Positions 40,872 to 48,173 of a stretch of DNA of 48,173 nucleotides are shown here, piece after piece. The notes under the pieces were generated by a model, which saw only the letters and a program-made list of their open reading frames with translations, made no database searches and was not told the origin of the DNA. This DNA is from Acidimicrobiales bacterium (GTDB taxonomy: Bacteria; Actinomycetota; Acidimicrobiia; Acidimicrobiales; JAKAVM01). Each line of letters begins with the position of its first letter. Position 1 is the first letter of the stretch. Position numbers and translations under genes: made by a program. The stretch lies in assembly GCA_027452005.1 (NCBI GenBank), contig DAIDHF010000021.1, positions 1-48,173 of the forward strand, read 5' to 3'.

Positions 40872-41465
40872 AACCTAGCCGGGTCTGCCCGGAACTTCTC
40901 GATTCTGTTGCATAGCCTTGATCTAGCCAGAGTGTCTCGACCTCGGCTAGGAAGTAGTGGCGCTCAGCGTCATCGAACGTGGGTACAGGAATTACCGAGT
41001 CGTTGGGGTTGACACCATCGATGGCAACACCGGAGGGGATCCCATGCCTTTCTGTCACACTCGACCACTTCCAGCCCAACTTGGCACGATCGGTCGGGTT
41101 CTTGCCCGTCCCTCCGCCCCCACGAGGGCTTTTGCGGAGAGATCCATCGCCCACCACCTCGGAGAAGTCCAGGCCCATCCCCTTGCCGTAGGCGACAAGC
41201 GTCTTGGAATGTAAGGTGTCAATCACCCGGGCTTCAACCCATCCGTGGAAGGGATTACCCATGGTGATATCGGAAACATTGTTGAGTACAGCCGCTTCGC
41301 GTCTTGCCAAGAGCACCCCTCACCAATCGTCTCTAGAAAACGTCGAAGACATCTCTGGTCTCTGCCCAAGGGATGGTTGTCGACCGGAACAGGGATGAGC
41401 AGTTCAAAGACGGCCCAGACGTCATCTACCACTTCCGGTTTGAGAACGCGCGTGATAGAAGGGAC
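40872..41465 (-). mobile_element. IS5-family transposase relic
   Basis: Minus-strand frames match an IS5-type DDE transposase. From 41465: LKPEVVDDVWAVFELLIPVP and ETIGEGCSWQDAKRL in one frame; then after a shift near 41290, FHGWVEARVIDTLHSKTL, DGSLRKSPRGGGGTGKNP, DRAKLGWKWSSVTERHGIP, VAIDGVNPNDSVIPVPTFDD and LWLDQGYA. Two catalytic Asp positions (in the VDGS-like GDGSL and the LDQGY blocks) are recognisable, but the C-terminal catalytic part (usually VVEAANSWL) is missing. Frameshifted and truncated, so inactive. It sits at the junction between the ordered core and the decayed right end. Confidence 0.75.
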
Positions 41466-41511
41466 CACTATCTGGTTGTTAATTGGTGCTTTTGGTTTTC
41501 CGATTCTCTAG

Positions 41512-42170
41512 AAGGACGATCTATACCCGGAGGATAGTCAGTGGTTTCCCGATGTCTCTGTGGTCGATAATAGTCCTCCTAAATGGCCCGATTCCCTATA
41601 CGCGTTACCACTTAGTTACTCCATCCCACTGGAAATAATATCGCGAGCAAACTCTGCTCTCATCAATAACAAGTCAAAAACTCCTAATCCAACCGATGCC
41701 TTCAGAGGAGTCCAACGAGAGTTAGCGATCAATTGCAAATTAGACTGGGAATGGATAGGGATGCCTAATGGCTGGAGATAGGATTCAGTTTGGCCAAGAG
41801 ATGATGGCCAGCTCGAAGTGGGACACGCCATTCGAATGAGCCAAAAACCACCTTTGGGCCCTCCTTATTCTCTATAGTTTGTGCAACCAGACATATGCCT
41901 TTCGGTCGGAAAATAATCCGTTTAGTAACAACCATTCTTCCAGGTGAAAGGTGACTTTGTCGCGTGTCTTATTCGTGGATCTAGGTCAGAATAGGTTATG
42001 TATTACTACCACGACGCATGAGAAACGACACATGGCTAAGTCGCTCAGATTATCTCTTGCCAAAAGGAGCGCTATGGCGATCTGCGTCACTTCGCAGGAT
42101 CATGTAGAATGTCATTCCCGAGCCGGTTGAATCTTATGTTTACTCACGACTTCATGGTACGGGAATCGCA
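41512..42170. other. Unassigned spacer with an uncertain coding remnant
   Basis: A plus-strand frame from 41512 to 41781 is open and reads KDDLYPEDSQWFPDVSVVDN and ends WEWIGMPNGWR, a composition that looks coding, but it lacks a good start and matches no family I recognise. It may be the C-terminal scrap of a deleted gene. From 41782 to 42170 nothing was supported on either strand; the stretch is AT-rich. Confidence 0.3.
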
Positions 42171-43124
42171 ATACTTAGTGACGTCTGTGCTAGTTGCAAA
42201 ATTCTTCTCGGTCGCGAACCCGATCAAGTTGGCTTTGGGCGATGCGCAAAAATGATCCGTCATGAACACTTTGCCGTCGATAAACTTGTCAGCTACAATG
42301 CGAAATCCCCTGGATTCGAGGATCGACTTCAACATTTCTATTCCTGGGTAGGCGGTGCCCCGGAGTTAGTGGACTTGAAGTTGGAGCACTCGCTATATCT
42401 ATCTGCTACCGGTTACCGCCATGTCAGCGACACTACCCAGCGTAACCATGAATATGAACCTCCTGTCACCGCTCCGCTGACCCATAAGTTGTCTCCTTGA
42501 CAATGTTTCATGGATGTCGGATCATCGCTCGGTTACTATACTGTCCTAGCGGGTCGATCTGTAGGCACCACGGACAGAGCTATTTCCTACGAGCCAGGTC
42601 TCCAAAATCATTCACTTCTTCTCCTCAACATCTTCCAAACTCAGTACTGTGATGTAGATGTATCTTTCGTCGCGATTAGTAACTCAACTGAGATACTTGC
42701 ACATAATAGATTTGTAAAACATGCTCATGCATCTTGTTGCGATGGTAGCCCATCGATGTCGGACACGAGAGATCTCGTGTTGACGTCAGCACTAGGCGAG
42801 ATATTAGAATCCCAGAAACGAATTCACTTCATCAAGATCGAAGTCGCAGGAGCCGAGGCGAGGGTCGTACAGGGAGTTACGGAAACCCTACTAAAGCTTT
42901 ACCCGTTCATCTTTTTCGAGTTCACTCCACAAGTTCTTGAAACAAATTCGGCAATGTCGGGCCGAGTCTTGCTTGATCGTTTGATCAATTTCGGCCATGA
43001 GTTTACCGTCCTTCCCTCACAGTCCGTCTGCCAAGTCAGTCCAACAACTCAAGCTCCGTCGCAGGTACTTCAGCTTTTGGCGAGTTCTAAGAAGCCATTC
43101 CTGGACGTCTTGGCCATCCCGTGA
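42171..43124 (+). pseudogene. DUF4214-FkbM methyltransferase, interrupted by a stop codon
   Basis: One reading frame runs from about 42171 to 43124 apart from a TGA at 42498-42500. Before the stop: KILLGREPDQVGF and KLVSYNAKSPGFEDRL, a DUF4214-type repeat (LLGREPD) often found in cell-surface and glycan proteins. Then LKLEHSLYLSATGYRH and YEPPVTAPLTHKLSP. After it: QCFMDVGSSLGYYTVLAG, the SAM-binding start of FkbM (Methyltransf_21), and FIKIEVAGAEARVVQGVTE (family form IKIDVEGAE). TGA most simply replaces GGA. The 5' end is also missing. It may once have methylated a surface glycan. Confidence 0.65.
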
Positions 43125-43700
43125 ATTCCGGTGAAGACAGCCACGCTCCTGACGGTATCCCACGGCACAATATGCTATGTTGTCCGAGATGGAAATGTTA
43201 GCGAGGGGCGCGGCAAATTAGCTCAATTCAGAAAATGGGCTAGAGCTTTAGCTTCTCTACCTCCTACATCATGTAGAAAGAGATTGTCCCATTTTCCCTT
43301 AAGTAGAGCGGTGGTCCCCTCCTCATTCTTTGTCAGTGACAAGGTATGAGGAACCACCAAAAATCACATATAGAAAGCAGAGTTGACCCTTTCCATTATA
43401 AGCCGTCCACCCCAGCTCTATACCGACTCATAGCTGCAGAGGTTTAAAGCCACCGTCTGAACGACGAAGTTGGCAGGACTTCCTCCACCCTTGACAGCAC
43501 GGTTTGCTTTGGCGACTAATAGTTGAACAATGAAAGAAGCGAACGTGTGAGGCTGGATAACAGTGCGGACCATAACTGCGGAACTGGGTGACACTAACAA
43601 TAGTATCGAAGAATCACACGGTTACTCTTACGATGAAAGAGTGGGTTACATCCTGTGCTGGGTCCCCATTTGTCGGTCCACCCCATATGTTAGTAAGTCG
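43125..43700. other. Spacer without recognisable gene
   Basis: Short open frames at 43131-43349 (plus) and 43418-43600 (minus) have no start signals, no family motif and no clear coding character. I see nothing supportable in this 575-bp stretch. Confidence 0.35.
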
Positions 43701-43704
43701 CACT

Positions 43705-44163
43705 TTAGGATACCATGGCCATATCTTGCTTGCCTGAATTTTTGAAGAACTGTCTTGCGTAGTACTTCCTGGACTTTGAAGACCGGGTCAAGATTATCCT
43801 TTGACTGGTTGTATCTAGTTCTAAGAACTCTTTGGGACTCAGGTGCCCAAGAGAGCTGTGTGGCCGTTCGTTGTTGTAAATATCTTTGAAGTAGGGCGAG
43901 AGTATGTTCGCACCCAGGGGGCTATCAAAGAGTTCCCCGTTGAGCAGTTCGTCTCGGAGGATTGAATTGAACGACTCGCACCTACCGTTCTGCCAGGGAG
44001 ATCCTGGGTCTATGTAGTACAAAGTAACTCCCATCTCGTCAGCCCAGCCTTTGTGGGCCTTAGAGATGAACTCTGGTCCGTAGTCTGGCCAAAGATACTT
44101 TAGAGTTCCTTTTGTGGATAGGAGGACATCGAGTGCTTGGGTAAGTGCCCTAGAAGTTTTAGA
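43705..44163 (-). mobile_element. IS3-family transposase relic (C-terminal integrase core)
   Basis: An open minus-strand frame running from about 44163 to 43705 reads [56 protein letters not shown] and [19 protein letters not shown], the C-terminal rve core of an IS3-family OrfB. The second catalytic Asp (PDYGPEF, family SDNGPEF) and the Glu (RCESFN) are present; the part with the first Asp and OrfA are missing. The upstream end lies where the RHS gene begins, so one deletion or insertion event removed the start of both. Confidence 0.8.
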
Positions 44164-45096
44164 GCGCCCTTGGGTAGTTATTACTATTCAACCAGCGGGA
44201 GCATAACTTCAATGGATTCAACTTCCATGAGTTATAATGAAAATGGTGAACTCGTCTCAGCTGCCAGTCCACAAGGAACTACCAACTACACCTATGATCA
44301 AAACGGAAATAGAACTGGTCAAATTGGACCAGTGGGTGCTATCTCCTATGGATTCAACTCTAATAATCAGATGACTAGCTATAAGTCCTCCTCAACTAGT
44401 GCTACTTATAGCTACAACCGTTATGGAACCGCTTCATCTACAGCTGGGTTCTGGACCACGCCATTTGAATTTGCTGGGGGATATAGAGATATAACTGAAC
44501 TTATCTATTTGATTATTAGATTCTATAATCCGACAACGGGGCAGTTTATGAGTGCGGATCCGATAGTGGGTGCTACAGAGCGGGCGTACTTTTACGGGGC
44601 CTATGATCCACTCAACTACGTCGATCCTACGGGTACTGCCCCGTGGGACCTCATCGATAGCGTCAAATGGGGACAAAACGATTCCGCACTGGGCATCCCA
44701 AAATCGGTAGCAAATGAAATATGCAAGCCGAACGAGCTGACAGTATTTCCGTCCGGGCTTGCACGAGCCAGTGCGGTGGTACTTAATTTTGTGACTGGGA
44801 CAAATCCCAATCCGACCACCGTGTTGGCATGGTTGGCTCTCAATGAGGCGACGGTGTCGTTTGCTTGGCACCAGGTGGTGGACAAGGCCAATTCAGCTCC
44901 AGGTCGAGATGGTGTAAATGCTGATTCCGGTTCTATGCACGATCAATTCGAATGTCACTGGTTCTTTGTGCTCGGGCGCCCAAATAGCTTCACCAATCCA
45001 ACCAATATGGGGTTCTCAAGGAACTTTCACCTTGAGACGTGGAGGCCTCACGTCGGTTTGGTCGATACGATTCTTACTGAATGCAATCAACTGTAG
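44164..45096 (+). pseudogene. RHS-repeat protein, 5'-truncated, with DUF2599-like C-terminal domain
   Basis: The frame has YD/RHS repeats (SYNENGELVSAAS, YTYDQNGNRTG, YSYNRYGT), then the RHS core: FEFAGGYRDITELIYLIIRFYNPTTGQFMSADP and YDPLNYVDPTG, where processed RHS toxins are cut. The variable tail (about 44640-45096) ends DQFECHWFFVLGRPNS and LETWRPHVGLVDTILTECN, which resembles DUF2599 (QFxCH...WxLExWRPxVG...CN). RHS proteins carry toxin domains at this place, so the tail is a candidate effector. Thousands of bases of the N-terminal cage are absent: an IS3 relic replaces them and no plausible start exists before the repeats, so it is likely a cassette fragment or orphan. Confidence 0.7.
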
Positions 45097-45101
45097 ATCT
45101 C

Positions 45102-45584
45102 ATGAAATACCTGCAAATTGGCTCTGCTGTCTTCTTGATACTTTTAATGAGTGCCTGTGCGCCAAGCACCTTGGACCCCGCGAACCGGGAACTCTCCTTT
45201 CTTGCCGGAGACAAGATCTTTCTGTCGATCCCACCTGGCGCACATTCTCTGCACACTTACGCAAGATTCCCATACTGCCAACCTGATTCAGGTGCGCCAA
45301 CTACCTGGCGTGACGGATTTATCGAAATCCCATCCTGGAATGACCAAGGAACAATGGAGCATCCCGCGGTCAACAAGCTGATTCTTACTACGTCCGACTT
45401 CGCTACGGTTGTCGCGTATTATGATGGAGAAGCAACTGCCGATGGTTGGACTTCGTCAATGCCAATAAACGGTAACCACGTTGAGCAATGGATGAAGAGG
45501 TTTGGAAAGTACCTTGCAATATTTCAGCTACTGCCGTCGTGCGGCCAACAAGACGCCTTTCTATTGGAAGCATGGATCTCTTGA
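45102..45584 (+). CDS. Lipoprotein, possible immunity protein of the RHS tail
   Basis: From ATG 45102 the product has 160 residues: MKYLQIGSAVFLILLMSAC is a lipoprotein signal peptide with lipobox LMSAC. The mature part has about four Cys and Trp-rich segments (APTTWRDGFIEIPSW) and no family I recognise. It starts five bases after the RHS stop codon, the position in which immunity genes of RHS toxins stand; extracytoplasmic location would suit a toxin acting in the periplasm or cell wall. It overlaps the next gene by 13 bases. Confidence 0.6.
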   Translation: MKYLQIGSAVFLILLMSACAPSTLDPANRELSFLAGDKIFLSIPPGAHSLHTYARFPYCQPDSGAPTTWRDGFIEIPSWNDQGTMEHPAVNKLILTTSDFATVVAYYDGEATADGWTSSMPINGNHVEQWMKRFGKYLAIFQLLPSCGQQDAFLLEAWIS

Positions 45585-46135
45585 AGCAATCTGTCCTTGG
45601 AAGAATTGGGGTTCCAGTTGAAGTGGTTGCATTCTGCCTAACCGCATGCAGCAGCAACTCATCGAATGATTCGCCAAACATAACACTGGCCCCTCAGTCA
45701 CCTTCTACATCAGGCGCGCTTTCACTGCCGGGTGCAACGAGCACCACGATTCTTGCCCCAGATCTCAATACGCCGTTCTGTAAGGACGTTGCTGCCTTCA
45801 CCTCAGCCAATGTTGACTTTGTAAGTGCAGAGAACTTATCCAATGGATCGTTTCCCATCACCTTGCCCCCACCGGTCTGGACGATACTTGAGTCACTTCC
45901 GAAGATAGCATCTGAAGCGCCGCTGGCTATACAGTCCGAGACTCAGACCTTGTCTACGGCTATGGCTCCGTATCTTCATGCAATTCATGTAGCAAACGGA
46001 GACATGGCAAAAGTTCCACATAGCATCACCAATGCTGCATACGTACCTCAGGTAGAAGCGGCAGGCAGCCAATTCGATGCCTACGTTCTTCAGAAATGTG
46101 GCGTGAAGAACACCGGGGATTCATCGAGCAATTGA
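45572..46135 (+). CDS. Second lipoprotein of the RHS cluster
   Basis: From ATG 45572 the protein has 187 residues with a signal peptide and lipobox CLTAC, followed by a Ser/Pro/Thr-rich linker (SSNSSNDSPNITLAPQSPST) and a helical domain with two Cys (FCKDVAAFTSANVDF and VLQKCGVKN), perhaps a disulfide. The arrangement recalls other actinobacterial lipoproteins that pair with surface proteins. Overlap of 13 bases with the previous lipoprotein gene implies co-translation. Unknown function. Confidence 0.6.
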   Translation: MDLLKQSVLGRIGVPVEVVAFCLTACSSNSSNDSPNITLAPQSPSTSGALSLPGATSTTILAPDLNTPFCKDVAAFTSANVDFVSAENLSNGSFPITLPPPVWTILESLPKIASEAPLAIQSETQTLSTAMAPYLHAIHVANGDMAKVPHSITNAAYVPQVEAAGSQFDAYVLQKCGVKNTGDSSSN

Positions 46136-46606
46136 TGTGAAGCGCTATTGATATTGGGTAAAGAGGGTAGACACCATCTCCGCCCTGATCAGGGACTCTC
46201 CGAATATCGGCCCATTGGCGCAAAGCCCTAACACCACCTTCGTCCCGATGGGCTGACATGGGGAGGCGCCGTTCCGGGTGCCGTAGGCGCCACACGCGGC
46301 TGTAGCCGCCGCAGGAATCGACACGGGGAGGGGTGATAGCAGCCCTTCCTTTTCTCCTTCTCGAGCCCATCAACGCTCACGACGGTGCCTAGAACCGTGC
46401 GAATGGCTGATCAGGACCGGATGGTCGTCGATATGAAGTCCCGTCACCGTCGCTCGTTCCAGTGGTCTGCCACGTCGGAGTCGATCGGGCAGGCGTCCAA
46501 GGCCCCGATGCAGCCGGAGGAGCCGGGAAGATCACAAAAGTCCAGGTCATGACCTATGCCGCAGGGGTGCATTATCCTCCTCCTACGAGGTAAAAGCCGC
46601 ATCCCC
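46136..46606. other. Spacer before the replication gene, no gene supported
   Basis: About 470 bases with several short open frames on both strands, none with a start signal or recognised motif. Base composition changes around 46300 toward the G+C-rich style of the replication gene, so a junction between two foreign pieces probably lies here. Confidence 0.35.
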
Positions 46607-47731
46607 ATGACGACCACCCCCACCTTCGACAATCTCTACACAGCCGGATCCGATGCCGCCGCGCACGACGGCGCGCCCATGGGCCGCTGCATCGACGGCA
46701 CCTACCGGCGCTTATCCGGGCTCGTCGACCAGGCTAACTACTGCTCGCACCCGATCCGCATGCGGGGACGGATCTCCACGACCGATTCCGCCGGGGCGAC
46801 CACGACCACCTATTCGACGGCCGACGAGCCCGACGGGGTGCTGCTGAAAGCCTGTGGGAACCGCCGGCCGACGCCATGTCCGTCGTGTGCAGCGCTCTAT
46901 CGAAGCGACGCTCGCCACCTGATTCGCGCAGGACTCGTCGGCGCCAACGGCGAGCCGGTTTGTCCCGAAGGAGTCGATACTGCCCACCTCATGGTCGTCA
47001 CCATGGCAGCAGAGTCCCAGGTCGGTGTCTACTACCCGGTGATGTCCAAGAACCGGCCCCTGAAAGCCCGCTGGGGAACCCAGGTCGACGTTTCCCCACT
47101 GGACGGGTCCACACCGGAGGCGGTCAAGAAGGTCGCGGCATACGTCGCCAAATATGCCACTAAGAGTCTTGATGCAACAGGACTGCTCGACAATCGCCTC
47201 AAGTCCTGTGATATCAGGATCGCCAAGCTGCACAATCACTCCCGGCGCTTGGTCACCGCCGCGCTCACCCTCGCCGACAACGATCAATGCAGAAATCTCA
47301 ACCTGGCTCTCTGGGCCAATGCACATGGAGACCGTAGCCACTGACTCACCAAGTCCCGCCAGTATTCCACGACGAGTCGTGCTCTTCACGATGAACGAGT
47401 TGTCTGGGCGACCGAGCACGCGGTGAGGGGCTTGCCACCCGACGAAGAACCACCGGGCGATTTCCCCATCGGTGACGACCAACCGCCGGAGTCCTACAGT
47501 CCTAACATCGACACCGACGCTCAATCGCCAGTAGCCGAACCGACTGCATCGATCGAAATGGCGTCCTCATGCACGACCACGCGCTCGTTCATCTTCTGCG
47601 GGCAGGGATACAAGTCCTGTGGCGACTGGCCCTTCGCACGGAGTCAGGGAGATAGCTACGTGGAATCCAGGCGCCTCTCGTGGGAAGCCTTGATGGACGA
47701 CAGGGCCTTCCTCGCCGAGTTCGGCCAATAG
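46607..47731 (+). pseudogene. RepSA-type replication initiator, internally deleted and interrupted
   Basis: The frame opens MTTTPTFDNLYTAG and has NYCSHPIRMRGRISTTDS, DEPDGVLLKACGNRRPTPCPSCAALYRSDARHLIRAG, the N-terminal Cys-rich block of RepSA-like initiators of actinomycete integrative/conjugative elements (pSAM2 type). It then jumps to RWGTQVDVSPL and VAAYVAKYATKS, so about 150 residues of the middle seem missing. After NAHGDRSH a TGA (47342-47344) interrupts; the same frame continues LTKSRQYSTTSRALHDERVVW, as in intact homologues. Further in frame to 47731. The initiator cannot be functional. It marks a former integrative element in this part of the chromosome. Converges with the XRE gene. 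Confidence 0.75.
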
Positions 47732-47735
47732 TTCA

Positions 47736-48113
47736 TCAGCCTTTCTTGCCCCGGGGCCTGCCTGGTGGGGGACTAGGACGAGACTCCTTGCATGGGGCTT
47801 CCTCGTAAGCAAGGACGGCGGCTTCTATCAGCGCCTTGACCGCGTCTCTGCGTTTCTTGTCGAGGGACTGGACCGCCACGAACAAGAGCTGGCCGTCCCG
47901 GGATACTATGCTCTCACCGGGTTCGAAGATGAGATCGTCGGTGGAGACCGACAATTCGATGGCCAAACCCTTCACCGCCTCGACCGACGTCAATGCACGG
48001 CCGGTCTCATAGCCGCTCATCTGCACGAGATGGACGCTAGCGGCCTCGGCGACTTCCGCCTGGGACAGACCGCTCTCACGCCGGATCTGCTCCAGTCGCT
48101 CAGCACATCCCAT
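47736..48113 (-). CDS. XRE-family transcriptional regulator
   Basis: A 125-residue protein from ATG 48113. Residues 4-62 are an XRE helix-turn-helix (RLEQIRRESGLSQAEVAEAASVHLVQMSGYETGRALTSVEAVKGLA), with the recognition helix around VHLVQMSGYE. The rest is a short helical segment (SLDKKRRDAVKALIEAAVLAY) and a basic Pro/Arg tail (GRPRGKKG). It faces the replication gene tail with four bases between and may be part of the control genes of the same former element. It is complete. Confidence 0.8.
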   Translation of the reverse strand: MGCAERLEQIRRESGLSQAEVAEAASVHLVQMSGYETGRALTSVEAVKGLAIELSVSTDDLIFEPGESIVSRDGQLLFVAVQSLDKKRRDAVKALIEAAVLAYEEAPCKESRPSPPPGRPRGKKG

Positions 48114-48173
48114 GGATCCTTCAGTCTTCCGTCGTGGTCACACGCGCCATCCTAGCTTCGGGCTTGTTGTGAC

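Noticed and set aside
41245-41511. Plus-strand frames over the IS5 relic
   Set aside because: The minus strand shows transposase motifs across the same bases; plus frames are shadows.
43418-43600. Minus-strand 60-residue frame
   Set aside because: No start signal or match; too short and isolated to support.
46136-46606. Possible small transfer gene ahead of the replication gene, as in integrative elements
   Set aside because: No recognisable motif and frames are repeatedly broken.

Overview
The window looks like a piece of an actinobacterial chromosome, most plausibly from the Acidimicrobiia (inference). Pointers are the frequent GTG and TTG starts, an N-terminal DUF2510 domain, a long-form Lhr helicase, an MpaB/DUF2236 oxygenase and a replication protein of the RepSA type known from actinomycete integrative elements. 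The core (about 3.6-40.8 kb) has moderate base composition. Both ends look visibly different in composition and are full of broken mobile genes.

Left end (1-3.67 kb): a VapBC-type pair with a doubly damaged toxin, an IS256 transposase relic joined in frame to a carboxymuconolactone-decarboxylase-like gene, and a 1.7 kb insert bounded by a 46-bp copy of the 3' part of tRNA-Arg(ACG). This insert holds an intact ribbon-helix-helix/Doc toxin-antitoxin pair but no integrase.

Core, first half: a membrane diguanylate cyclase; a NarL-type two-component system divergent from a BcrAB-like ABC exporter followed by a PAP2 phosphatase (together like a bacitracin-resistance module); a seven-repeat YVTN lipoprotein; thioredoxin plus DUF302 behind an 18-bp CsoR-type palindrome; a candidate structured RNA with its own promoter; then Lhr helicase, a ClC channel with CBS domains, an MFS transporter and a MidA-like methyltransferase with TPRs.

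Core, second half: tRNA-Ser(GCT), a quinone oxidoreductase, a BCP peroxiredoxin, a SAM methyltransferase, a giant YfhO membrane protein, tRNA-Ser(TGA), prephenate dehydratase, the nickel-pincer cofactor genes larB-larC (larA and larE are absent here), a PilZ protein (a possible reader of the c-di-GMP signal), an SDR enzyme, a secreted NHL-propeller/SGNH fusion, YqgE/AlgH, an MpaB-like oxygenase and a small flavoprotein.

Right end (40.8-48.17 kb): a decayed accessory zone. It has an IS5-family relic, a DUF4214-FkbM methyltransferase gene with an in-frame stop, an IS3-family relic, a 5'-truncated RHS gene whose tail resembles DUF2599, two lipoprotein genes immediately downstream (possible immunity proteins), and a RepSA-like replication gene with an apparent internal deletion and a stop codon, facing an XRE regulator. 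No CRISPR array was seen.
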